Assembly: GCA_010671905.1 (NCBI GenBank) | Contig: JAAHII010000001.1 | Span: 7,402,026-7,466,025 of the forward strand | Direction of reading: 5' to 3' | DNA from: Leptolyngbya sp. SIOISBB | Lineage (GTDB): Bacteria > Cyanobacteriota > Cyanobacteriia > Phormidesmidales > Phormidesmidaceae | DNA: 64,000 nt | Shown here: positions 22,512 through 31,473 of the stretch, in pieces | How the letters are laid out: each line of letters opens with the position of its first letter | Numbering within the stretch: position 1 is the first letter of the stretch | Notes under the pieces: generated by a model | The model's database searches: none | The model's input: the letters and a program-made list of their open reading frames with translations, nothing else | Told to the model about the DNA's origin: nothing | Translations under genes and position numbers: made by a program

Positions 22512-22919
22512 TTAAGCAGCAGTAGTTGCTTGATTTCTGGCCTGTTGTTTGAGCTGCTCGACCAGATTGCTTTGTACTCTGACCCGGCAATCATCAAAGG
22601 TGACTGAGTCTGGATCGAGGAAATGGGCGATTGCTAGCTCAATCACAAACTCTGAAGGAACCTCAGTATCGCTGGCATATTGCTTGATTGGAATGTGTAG
22701 AGAAGCGGGCAGATCGGCTAACAGACTTGTGTCATTACTAGACGGTTGACTGTTTTTGAGTAAAGCAACATCCAGCTCAAGAAAACGAATGATGACCAGC
22801 TCAATCACTGACTGAGGAGATAACCCTGCTTCATGTGCATAACTCAACAGGGCTGACCGTATACCATCCGGCAGGGAGTCCAAGATGCGATTATTGGAAG
22901 CTGGATTAGTTATGGTCAT
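22512..22919 (-). CDS. Hypothetical protein with internal duplication; translationally coupled to GIY-YIG gene
   Basis: LPDGIRSALLSYAHEAGLSPQSVIELVIIRFLELD / LPASLHIPIKQYASDTEVPSEFVIELAIAHFLDPD; ATGA overlap with upstream ORF at 22916-22919. Confidence 0.6.
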   Translation of the reverse strand: MTITNPASNNRILDSLPDGIRSALLSYAHEAGLSPQSVIELVIIRFLELDVALLKNSQPSSNDTSLLADLPASLHIPIKQYASDTEVPSEFVIELAIAHFLDPDSVTFDDCRVRVQSNLVEQLKQQARNQATTAA

Positions 22920-23299
22920 TGGTCTAGTCCTCCAGAGCGATGCGCTCGTTGTAGGGGAGGTAAAAGTTGCCGGATGATGATCTGCTCTAGCTGCAATGAT
23001 AGCCGAATCCATTTGAAGGATAGAGTGGCAACTGCAATCCGGATATCGTCAGGACTCATGCGATCAATCAATGCCCATCCCAAAGCCTTATGTCCGCCTC
23101 TGAATCGGCTTCTCACGTTACCCGATTTACCAATATAGAGAATGCCTTGAGTTCTATGCTTGACAGCATAAATGCCAGGTCGAGGCGGTAGGTCATTGAA
23201 TTCTCTCGTCAGTGGAAGACAATTGTCGAACTCTATGTCACTTAGCACTTCGAGTATTCGTAGAGCCTCTACTTGCAGAGAATTTGGATGATCATCCAT
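22916..23299 (-). CDS. GIY-YIG nuclease-domain protein
   Basis: PPRPGIYAVKHRTQGILYIGKSGNVRSRFRGG. Confidence 0.8.
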   Translation of the reverse strand: MDDHPNSLQVEALRILEVLSDIEFDNCLPLTREFNDLPPRPGIYAVKHRTQGILYIGKSGNVRSRFRGGHKALGWALIDRMSPDDIRIAVATLSFKWIRLSLQLEQIIIRQLLPPLQRAHRSGGLDQ

Positions 23300-23405
23300 C
23301 GACTTAACTTAGTACAAGTCTCCCTGCATATTCATCGTCTGGATTGTAAGCATATCTTGACACCGAGGCAAGATTTGGCGTGCCTATCATCATGCTCGGA
23401 TGCAT

Positions 23406-23474
23406 TGTGCCAGTTAACAAAACTCATTGGACTATTTCTGGCACAAAGATCTTTGAAAAGTTATGTGCCAGTTG
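23406..23474. repeat. TGTGCCAGTT pair, 58-bp spacing (left copy)
   Basis: TGTGCCAGTT at 23406 and TGTGCCAGTTG at 23464 followed by ctcagAACCTTTGAA; same arrangement at 56129/56187. Confidence 0.6.
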
Positions 23475-23730
23475 CTCAGAACCTTTGAACTTCCGTTGAA
23501 TGCTCGAAGACTCTGCAAAAGGGTGACTTCCCCACCGAACAGGGAGTTGCGGCTTGCACATGGTATTGAATAGTTGCGGGGGGATGCAGCTATTCATAAC
23601 TAAATGGGCTGAATTTGCGTATTCTCGTAACTTTGGCCCATTTAAGACGATTCCAAGGAGACTTGGCTTATGCTTTGTCCGCAGGTAGTCAGAGACTTAT
23701 AATAATAAGGAAGATAGTAGGATCTTTAAG

Positions 23731-24402
23731 GTGAAGGAAATAATCCCAATTATTGTTTCTTCTATTAGTCTTTTAATATCACTCTATATTTTCTTCGCAA
23801 CATATTTAAGGCCTGCAAGAATAAAAATATCAATAGGTAATAGTCTTCTTGTATTTAGTAGTCGCTTGGGTGGTGCATCCGATCCGAAGTTAATAGGAAT
23901 ATCCTTTTACTTACCTATAACTTTCTTGAACTGGAGCCATAGAGGAGGAGAAATAAATCAAGTTAGAATGGTGTTGGGTCGACCTAATAACTCTATTAAC
24001 TACTCTGATATGATCTGGGCAAACTTCTCCCAAGTGACAGGAGATGGAAACAACTTAAAAGTTGAAATTCAAGGAGTTGCTCAGCCTCTTGCAGTCCCTG
24101 AAAAGTCTTCTGTAAGTAAAATGATTCGATTCAATTGGAGTCCATACATGAATCCGAAACTAGAAGTTCAGCCAGGACAATATGAACTTATGATATTTGG
24201 CTGGACAGAAAAAGTAGAGAAAGAAGGTGAACCAAACTTGTATGCCAAAACTTCATTCTTGATTGATGAAGAAATTCATGATGAATACCAAAGATGTATT
24301 AGGGAAGATCTTAATACACCTATTCTTATAGCGCTGGGGGATAGCAGACTGCCAAATGTATCCCTAACAAGAAAAGGTGTCAAGAAAACTTTTGGGAAGT
24401 AA
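23731..24402 (+). CDS. Hypothetical membrane-anchored protein (GTG start)
   Basis: N-terminal TM IIPIIVSSISLLISLYIFFATYL, then predicted beta-rich domain; followed 22 bp later by the adaptor gene. Confidence 0.5.
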   Translation: MKEIIPIIVSSISLLISLYIFFATYLRPARIKISIGNSLLVFSSRLGGASDPKLIGISFYLPITFLNWSHRGGEINQVRMVLGRPNNSINYSDMIWANFSQVTGDGNNLKVEIQGVAQPLAVPEKSSVSKMIRFNWSPYMNPKLEVQPGQYELMIFGWTEKVEKEGEPNLYAKTSFLIDEEIHDEYQRCIREDLNTPILIALGDSRLPNVSLTRKGVKKTFGK

Positions 24403-24424
24403 GAATAATTTTGAGGAATAAGCA

Positions 24425-24790
24425 ATGTCTGAAAAGAAAAGTCCTAAATATGATTTTCGAGGTGCTAGATTTGCAGGCGGTTTTGCTGAGACGGTGAAGG
24501 GTGACCAAATTGGCGGTATTCAGCATAACTATGCTGCTTCCGAAAAACAGAGTCTAGAGGACGCAGCTCTAGAAATTCAGCGCCTATTAAAGCTACTGGA
24601 GAAAACTAACCCTACCGCTACCGAAGCAGAACAAAAAGCCTTCGTCACTGCTGCCATCCCACCTAGCCTACGACAACGAGTTGTTGGTGCTTTACAATCT
24701 GGGGGGCGAGCGGCTATCGAGGAATTTTTGGATAGTCCCTATGTGAACGTTGTAATGGCAATCATTAAAGACTGGCAAAGTACTGAATAG
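24425..24790 (+). CDS. Small adaptor-like protein: GGFAETVxGDQIGG motif plus helical C-terminal domain
   Basis: SPKYDFRGARFAGGFAETVKGDQIGGIQHNY; C-terminal LRQRVVGALQSGGRAAIEEFLDSPYVNVVMAIIKDW resembles 42415-42750 C-terminus. Confidence 0.6.
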   Translation: MSEKKSPKYDFRGARFAGGFAETVKGDQIGGIQHNYAASEKQSLEDAALEIQRLLKLLEKTNPTATEAEQKAFVTAAIPPSLRQRVVGALQSGGRAAIEEFLDSPYVNVVMAIIKDWQSTE

Positions 24791-25000
24791 TATATTGTAC
24801 CGAAGTGATATGCCGGAAGAGGTTAGCTATCGCCAATCTGCCGAAGTCGCAAACATTTAAAAACTAAAACCGTATAATACCTGATAGAATTGGTGGATTT
24901 TGGTTGCTAAGGGAACAATAGAAGCTGAGTATGAATAAGATTTCAATGCTCTTAGCCTTTGGCAATAATTGGAAAACTCTTTCGGCTGAATCTAGCTTTA

Positions 25001-26299
25001 TCAATTTGCGGTTAGATTGTCGAAAGAATAGTGTACGTGTGGAAAGTGAGACATCAATTCTTCAACCTCTTGTTGGAGTTCCTCACATGATCTTTTATCA
25101 AAAATAGCATTCCGAAAGAGAATGGCGATTTCCGCCATTTCCGTGGTTGTCATACCACGCCTAGTTACTTCTTGAATCCCTAGACGTAATACCGCTTTTC
25201 CGTATAAGCGACGGGCGTTGACACTAATTCCTGACTCAATAAGTTTCTTTGCCCATTGTCGGGCCTTTTTTTGGCTGTCTACTTCAACAAGTAGGATATG
25301 CGAGGCTGATGGCTTATTCTGACGGTTTACTAGCTTGAATCCTTGTTTATCTAAATTATGAGCTAATACTTCTGAATTCAGTATCATATTTTTAGCATAA
25401 GCTTTCGCATTCTCATGCATTTCTAGTAGCGTGATATATAGAGCTATCAGGTTGTTGGTTTGTTGACTGGATATAAGTCCTGCTGACAGTGCCGAACTAA
25501 TCTGATGTGCAGTCTCTGGCTGAACGGTATGGATCATTCCCTTTTGAGGGCCAGGAAAGCTTTTGTGAGTATTCGCTTGCAAAACTGTACAGCCATCATT
25601 TAATGGCTGCTGAAATCTTCCGCCGCTTATCAAACCAGCAACATGTGAAGCGTCATAGATAATAGGAATATGTTCTCCTACAATCTGTCGGATCTGAGCT
25701 AGGTTGAGCGGAAATAAAGGAGAGTTATAGTCGAGCAGAATAGCGCTAGGATTTTCTTGTCTGTAGAGAATTTCAAGCCTATCTGGATCGATATCAAATT
25801 TTTGTTTGTTCCAAGGTAAAAATGAATTCCGTCTTCCTAGACTGTGGATTATTTGTGGAGACGCAAAATGACCTCCAGATTCTGGAGGTAAAGAAAAGAT
25901 TAGGTCTCCAGCTTTTGTCAGAGTAGATATAGTACAGATTGTGGCATGAACACCGGACAGTGGGCGAAAGTCGGCATAGGTAGAGTTGAATAATTTATAA
26001 GCTATTTGGTTTGCTTCTTCCTCAAGATGATGAAGGCTAGGCATACCCCTGTATGTGAGCCTGCCAAATTGCCAAGTTCCTTCGGCGTTTCTATCTGAGG
26101 ATTTCCCTAAGGCATAACGAGAACCTATAGAGTAACTCAGGAAAGAGCTGGCAAGTTTGGAAAGGCAATTTTCGTTTGCGGTGAGGTGGAGAACTGAGTT
26201 CGATAAAAATTCTTCTTCGCGAATGCCATTTATTAAGGCGTTTAGCTTATCGGGAATCATAGCTTTCAAGTTTGGGAATATCGGACAGTAATATTCCAC
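25001..26299 (-). CDS. Serine hydroxymethyltransferase-like PLP enzyme (divergent paralogue)
   Basis: LHLTANENCLS, DASHVAGLISGGRF, ANTHKSFPGPQKGMI (PLP-lysine region), RRLYGKAVLRLGIQEVTRRGM. Confidence 0.75.
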   Translation of the reverse strand: MEYYCPIFPNLKAMIPDKLNALINGIREEEFLSNSVLHLTANENCLSKLASSFLSYSIGSRYALGKSSDRNAEGTWQFGRLTYRGMPSLHHLEEEANQIAYKLFNSTYADFRPLSGVHATICTISTLTKAGDLIFSLPPESGGHFASPQIIHSLGRRNSFLPWNKQKFDIDPDRLEILYRQENPSAILLDYNSPLFPLNLAQIRQIVGEHIPIIYDASHVAGLISGGRFQQPLNDGCTVLQANTHKSFPGPQKGMIHTVQPETAHQISSALSAGLISSQQTNNLIALYITLLEMHENAKAYAKNMILNSEVLAHNLDKQGFKLVNRQNKPSASHILLVEVDSQKKARQWAKKLIESGISVNARRLYGKAVLRLGIQEVTRRGMTTTEMAEIAILFRNAIFDKRSCEELQQEVEELMSHFPHVHYSFDNLTAN

Positions 26300-26345
26300 T
26301 GTCTTTTCATTTTCACTTAGTTAATGAAATTTCTAATCTCATTAA

Positions 26346-28880
26346 CTAATCTAAAGTGTTCTGGCCGACGGCACCCATGAGCTGCAAAGCAGTGCGTTGG
26401 GCGTTAGTAAGTCCAGTAATTCCCTCAATGTTCAATCCCTCAAAGAGCCGATTATAAATTTCGTGTTTCGTTGTCATTGTCGCTACATCCCAGATTCTAA
26501 AGCTTCCGTCCCTACAGCCCGAGGCAATCTTCGTCCCATCGGGGCTAAAGGCGACAGCTCTAACTCTGTCTTTGTGGCCTTCTAGAGTAAATAGGCAATC
26601 TTGAGAATCAGCTGACCATAGTTTCAACTTACGATCGCTACTGCTTGATACGATCCTCTTTCCATCAGGGCTGAAGGCTACGGCTCTAATATGACTTTCA
26701 TGTCCTCTTAAAGTAACATGACATTTCTTAGAATCGACTTGCCACAGTTTCAAGGTATTGTCAGCACTGCCTGAAGCAATCATCTTGCCATCAGGACTGA
26801 AAGCAACAGCCCAAACCGAAGATTTGTGGCCTTCCAGAGTGGAGAGGCATTTCTTAGAGTCGACTGACCACAGCTTTAAGGTATTGTCAGCACTACCTGA
26901 AGCAATCATCTTGCCATCAGGACTGAAAGCAACAGCTCTAACCCAGAGAGAATGACCATCTAAAGTCAAACAACCTCCAGAGTCCACATCCCAGAGGTTT
27001 ACAGTGCAATCATAGCTACCTGACGCAATGGTTTTGCCATCAGGACTAAAGGCGATAGATCTGACCGTGTCCATATGTCCTTTCAGAGTGGAGAGACATT
27101 CTTGAGCCTCGACTGACCACAATTTGACGGTCTTATCAGCGCTGCCTGAAGCAATCATCTGGCCATCAGGACTAAAAACTACGGATGTGACCCAACTAGA
27201 ATGGCCTTTAAAAGTAGAGTGATACTCTCCAGATGCAACCGACCACAGAGTTATTGTTTGATCGCCACTGCCTAGGGCGAGCATTTTGCCATCGGGACTG
27301 AAGGCAACAGATCTAATGCCTATGTCTATGCCTTTTACTTTGGATAAGAGCCGTCCAGATTTAGTAGACCAAAACTTTACTGTTTGATCTCCGCTACCTG
27401 ATGCAAGTGTCTTCCCGTCGGGGCTAATAGCAACAGCTCTGACTATGTCAGAATGCTCCTCCAAAGTGAGAAGTCTTTGCTCAGAGCTGGCTGACCACAA
27501 TTTGATGGTCTTATCAGCGCTGCCCGAAGCGATCATCTGGCCATCAGGGCTGAAAGAGATGGAACTTACTGCGTCTGTATGTTCTTTCAAAGTAGAAAGA
27601 CATTTTTGAGCCTCGACTGACCACAATTTGATGGTCTTATCAGCGCTGCCCGAAGCGATCATCTGGCCATCAGGGCTGAAAGAGATGGAACTTACTGCGT
27701 CTGTATGTTCTTTCAAAGTAGAAAGACATTTTTGAGCCTCGACTGACCACAATTTGATGGTCTTATCAGTACTGCCCGAAGCGATCATCTGGCCATCAGG
27801 GCTGAAAGAGATGGAACTTACTGCGTCTGTATGTTCTTCCAAAGTAGAAAGACATTTTTGAGCCTCGACTGACCACAATTTGATGGTCTTATCAGCACTG
27901 CCCGAAGCAATCATTTTGCCATCAGGGGCGAAATCTACAGACCAAACCCAGCCACTGTGGCCATTCAAGATCGCGAAGCATTTCTCCGAACGAATTGACC
28001 ATAATTTCACTGTTTGATCAGCACTGCCTGATACTAGCGTGTCGCTATCGGGACCGAATGCGACTGACAAGATCCAGTCACTGTGACCAGAGGAGAGTAG
28101 AACGACTTGCTCAGTTACTGTGTCCCAAACTTGTAATGCACCTTTACTGTCGCCAACAGCAACGTATTGCCCGTCTGAACTATAGGCAAGGGAGCTGATG
28201 CTGCCAACCAGTTTCGCGAAAATAGCCTCTTGTAAACAAGCCTGCTTAAAGCTGGTTCTTTTGAGCTCTGCATCAGTAAAGTTGACGCCTTTTAGGCGGG
28301 TATGACTTAGATCGATACTTTCCAATGCTCCAGACATCCTAGCTAGCATCAACTGTGCGATGTTGCCTGCCAAAAGGCTTGCCTCTTCAGAGAGATGCTC
28401 TCGGGTTGCCCATAAAAGTGGCAATAGCTGCTTTCGCATCATCTCTTTGTTTAGCATCAGATGTGCTAGATCCAGCACTGCCTTCGTTAGCTTTGAGCTG
28501 CCTAATAGCGGTAGCAAGGCTTCGAACTCAGTAGTTTCAAAGCTTTCTAGCGGTGCGATCTCACTTGGTGAACCATCTCTGTTGTAGATACGTTGGAAGT
28601 ATCCACTCCATGTATATCTCTTCGGCGCTGCGGCTTCGTTTAAATGTGTCTGCTGTCGAGCTATATTAACGAAGTCTTCTGCCATTGCTCCCAAAGACGC
28701 AACTATTTTGTAAGCTGCAAAAAACTCTAATAGAGATCTGTGAGCTGGTCTGAAATTACCTTCTGCATCGCGGACCAACATAGCTCGTCCAAGCATGTCA
28801 CGGAGCCAAGGTTCTATTTCATTTTTTTCTATTAATAGGTGAGAAAAGAACAGTTTTAGATGCTCAGTAAAAATCTTCAT
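26346..28880 (-). CDS. WD40-repeat protein; C-terminal portion of a NACHT-WD40 STAND protein now in a separate frame
   Basis: At least 12 WD40 repeats (SPDGKMIASGSADKTIKLWS); N-terminus EPWLRDMLGRAMLVRDAEGNFRPAHRSLLEFFAAYKI is the NACHT-associated helical segment. Confidence 0.85.
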   Translation of the reverse strand: MKIFTEHLKLFFSHLLIEKNEIEPWLRDMLGRAMLVRDAEGNFRPAHRSLLEFFAAYKIVASLGAMAEDFVNIARQQTHLNEAAAPKRYTWSGYFQRIYNRDGSPSEIAPLESFETTEFEALLPLLGSSKLTKAVLDLAHLMLNKEMMRKQLLPLLWATREHLSEEASLLAGNIAQLMLARMSGALESIDLSHTRLKGVNFTDAELKRTSFKQACLQEAIFAKLVGSISSLAYSSDGQYVAVGDSKGALQVWDTVTEQVVLLSSGHSDWILSVAFGPDSDTLVSGSADQTVKLWSIRSEKCFAILNGHSGWVWSVDFAPDGKMIASGSADKTIKLWSVEAQKCLSTLEEHTDAVSSISFSPDGQMIASGSTDKTIKLWSVEAQKCLSTLKEHTDAVSSISFSPDGQMIASGSADKTIKLWSVEAQKCLSTLKEHTDAVSSISFSPDGQMIASGSADKTIKLWSASSEQRLLTLEEHSDIVRAVAISPDGKTLASGSGDQTVKFWSTKSGRLLSKVKGIDIGIRSVAFSPDGKMLALGSGDQTITLWSVASGEYHSTFKGHSSWVTSVVFSPDGQMIASGSADKTVKLWSVEAQECLSTLKGHMDTVRSIAFSPDGKTIASGSYDCTVNLWDVDSGGCLTLDGHSLWVRAVAFSPDGKMIASGSADNTLKLWSVDSKKCLSTLEGHKSSVWAVAFSPDGKMIASGSADNTLKLWQVDSKKCHVTLRGHESHIRAVAFSPDGKRIVSSSSDRKLKLWSADSQDCLFTLEGHKDRVRAVAFSPDGTKIASGCRDGSFRIWDVATMTTKHEIYNRLFEGLNIEGITGLTNAQRTALQLMGAVGQNTLD
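27501..27925. repeat. Near-identical 126-bp tandem repeats (one WD40 blade each)
   Basis: tttgatggtcttatcagc.. recurs at 27501, 27627, 27753, 27879 (exact 126-bp period). Confidence 0.9.
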
Positions 28881-28942
28881 AACTGAGACTCATTTGATCT
28901 CTAGAAAGCATTTCCCAAGAGAGTTCGCACAAAAAGTACAGC

Positions 28943-30694
28943 TTATCGGCCAAAGAGATAAAAAGTGCGGTGGCTAGAGATGTCACGCTTCATTTTATGA
29001 GTCACTGCGTAGAGGTAGATTTGTGACATATTGACGGATTTATCTGTCTCGATCTCTGGTAGAGCCTCCAGAATTAAATCCACCATTACAGGGCGACAGG
29101 CTAGGTCCAGCAGTTGTGGGTCATCCATAATAGTTTGTATGACAGCAGGCTGGGCTTGCCGTTTTAGCAATAGTTCCCTAACTTGATTTTTATTGAATTT
29201 TTCAAGCTCTAGCACCTCAAACTGCGGTGCTTCTCCGGTAAGGTTAGCGGTTGAGACTTTGATTTCGGCGCTAAGGAGCCGCCGTCCGTTAATCGCGTCA
29301 GGAAAGTGCTCAGTACGGCAGGTGAGTATGGCCTTTGCACCAGGAACTATTACTTTGGCCAACTCCCAGAAATTGTTGATCATGACCTCGGGATTAACTC
29401 GTGCTGCCATTTCATCAAAGCCATCAAAGATTAGCAGCAGTTTACCCATACGATTTAATTGTTCAAAGGCGCTATAGCTTGGCAAAGAAATCTCATGTGT
29501 GCGAAAGAAAAACTCTGAAAATAAAGCTTCCACACTCATAACTTTGGAATAGTCACGTAAAGGAATTACTATTGGTAGTCGAGGACGTTCTAAGCCTCTC
29601 TCCTTTGCCTTTCTATATTTCTGAAGTGCTTGCCAGGCATAATGTAAAGCAAACCAGGTTTTGCCGGTGCCAAATTCTCCCTGAATCGATAGATGCTCTT
29701 TTGAGGGATCTGCCAACCATCTATCTACGTAACCCTCAATCCATCCTTCATACTCTCCGTAATGGCTGATCCCAATTTTCTGTTGTGTCTTCGGATCAAT
29801 CTCATCCTTTGAGCAGCCTAAAGGGATATAGTATTTGTCAATTCCTTTCTGGAGAATCTCATCCTCCAGCTTGGTCATATAAATTTCAAAATTTGCATTT
29901 TGATCGATAACTTCATCCAGGGTGTAACAATAAAGTTTTTGCGAACCTCTGTATTCATGTAGTAGCTCTATAACTGCTGTGCTGATACGCCGGTTGGATA
30001 TGAGCCATCCCTCATGGGGTCTAAGACGCTCGACAGTGCTCTCTAGGTCTCGAAAATCTGCCATTCCAGCCTCTCCAGCAACACAGCGTACCAAAACTCG
30101 GTTATAGCTGCGCAGTCCTGGGATGGTGATGATCCACTCGCAATATTTACCCTCTATGCTCACGTAAGATTCACGACCATAGCCTGATGCCCGAAACCAA
30201 ACATCAACCTGCTGTGCCAATTCGCTGGCTTTGCAGGTACTCTGTTTTTCTGAACCTGTAGCACTGATGGAGTAATTGTTGAACGTGCCACCAGTTTGGT
30301 TACCTTGCACCGTTTCAGCAAAACCTCCCACAAACTGAGCCCCTCGTAGGTCATATTTGGGAACCTGGTTTTGGCTAAGGGTTTGAATGATGGTTAGTAA
30401 GGCCTCAACCGTCTGTAGTTGGGCTGGTGATTGCTCTGCAACTGGACTTTGAGAATCTACCAAACTGGCTAATACTGCTTCTAGGTCAGCAAGCCCTGGT
30501 CCAATTGGGCTTTCTACCCACTGTAAAAGAGCAGTGCTTCGCGTTCCTTGAGAAGCAGCATTACTGGGAATATTACCGCTAGGAGGTTGGAGAGCGAAGA
30601 CCAACTGGTCGAATTGATCTTTTGGGAGAGCATTGAGCGTCTGAATCAGGTGCAGTCGCTCTTCTGCCAATAACAAGCGCTTAGCTTCAGCCAT
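28943..30694 (-). CDS. EAD-like adaptor + GGFAETVQGNQTGG motif + NACHT NTPase
   Basis: N-term LHLIQTLNALPKDQFDQLVFALQPPSGNIPSNAASQGTRSTALLQWVESPIGPGL; Walker A GEFGTGKTWFALHYA; LLLIFDGFDEM; LTCRTEHF. Confidence 0.85.
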   Translation of the reverse strand: MAEAKRLLLAEERLHLIQTLNALPKDQFDQLVFALQPPSGNIPSNAASQGTRSTALLQWVESPIGPGLADLEAVLASLVDSQSPVAEQSPAQLQTVEALLTIIQTLSQNQVPKYDLRGAQFVGGFAETVQGNQTGGTFNNYSISATGSEKQSTCKASELAQQVDVWFRASGYGRESYVSIEGKYCEWIITIPGLRSYNRVLVRCVAGEAGMADFRDLESTVERLRPHEGWLISNRRISTAVIELLHEYRGSQKLYCYTLDEVIDQNANFEIYMTKLEDEILQKGIDKYYIPLGCSKDEIDPKTQQKIGISHYGEYEGWIEGYVDRWLADPSKEHLSIQGEFGTGKTWFALHYAWQALQKYRKAKERGLERPRLPIVIPLRDYSKVMSVEALFSEFFFRTHEISLPSYSAFEQLNRMGKLLLIFDGFDEMAARVNPEVMINNFWELAKVIVPGAKAILTCRTEHFPDAINGRRLLSAEIKVSTANLTGEAPQFEVLELEKFNKNQVRELLLKRQAQPAVIQTIMDDPQLLDLACRPVMVDLILEALPEIETDKSVNMSQIYLYAVTHKMKRDISSHRTFYLFGR

Positions 30695-30766
30695 TAATAA
30701 TCTTTTTTCTCCCCTAACTATGTCTGGTCTCTTGAGTTATCTTTTTGAAGAAGAAATTGCTCAAGG

Positions 30767-31175
30767 CTCATCTATATACGGTGGTACGTCTCTTTCGATT
30801 ACTTCAACAGGAATCCCCAGCGTTTCGGTTAGGTCAAAGTTGTTACTAGTAAAGTTCTTTGCGTTTTCTGAAAAGGCGGCGGAGCTACTCATTACCCCTG
30901 CTGCCATCGTTGAAATTGCCACCAATCGTTTTAGTCTTTGGCCCAGCCGCTGAGGATCAGGGCCAGGTTTTTTGAGATCGTTCTCTAAATCCTCTAGCTC
31001 TTAGAGCGCGTCATCTTGCTGGTCTTCAGGAAAGGACTGGGCGAGCTGCCGCAGTGATGTGAGTAGACACACCACATCGTCAGCGCTCTGACCATAGGTG
31101 TTGATGATTCCGCCAATCTGATCACCTTGGACGTTCTCAGCAAAGCCGCCCACGAACTGAGCCCCTCGAAAACCA
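30767..31175 (-). pseudogene. Adaptor-like protein with GGFAENVQGDQIGG motif; 5'-truncated and interrupted by in-frame TAA
   Basis: QKSPKYGFRGAQFVGGFAENVQGDQIGGIINTY...RQLAQSFPEDQQDDAL*ELEDLENDLKKPGPDPQRLGQRLKRLVAISTMAAG; TAA at 31001-31003; upstream in-frame stop and no ATG. Confidence 0.7.
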
Positions 31176-31307
31176 TATTTGGGGGATTTTTGTTAGCTTG
31201 CTATCATCTCTACCATTTTGAAAGCTGAGTTCTCTCCTGTCGCTCAATCGAGAGAATCTCTTTAACATCTTCCAGATGTACCCCTGCAATCGTAGCCCTT
31301 CCTGATA

Positions 31308-31377
31308 TTGAATCTCAAGCAGCTTGAGGAGATGAAATTTAGGTTTCTGTCTTTCCCCCACTTTTTTCCACTCTCCA
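31308..31377. mobile_element. Solo right-end remnant of the ISKra4-like element
   Basis: aatctcaagcagcttgaggagatgaaat..tttcccccacttttttccactctcc aligns with 47850-47912 of the ISKra4-like element. Confidence 0.6.
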
Positions 31378-31473
31378 AGAACTTAATTGTCCCAAATCAC
31401 AGCAATGCCATTTTAGGGCCTTCTAAGAGCATCGCTGCTCGATTGAGTCGGAGGTTCGTGCAAGGGGGGCATG

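Noticed and set aside
27501-27925. 126-bp tandem repeats as CRISPR or satellite
   Set aside because: In-frame coding repeats, one WD40 blade per unit, no spacers.
26397-28587. Plus-strand ORFs within the WD40 gene
   Set aside because: Antisense to a clear WD40 coding sequence.
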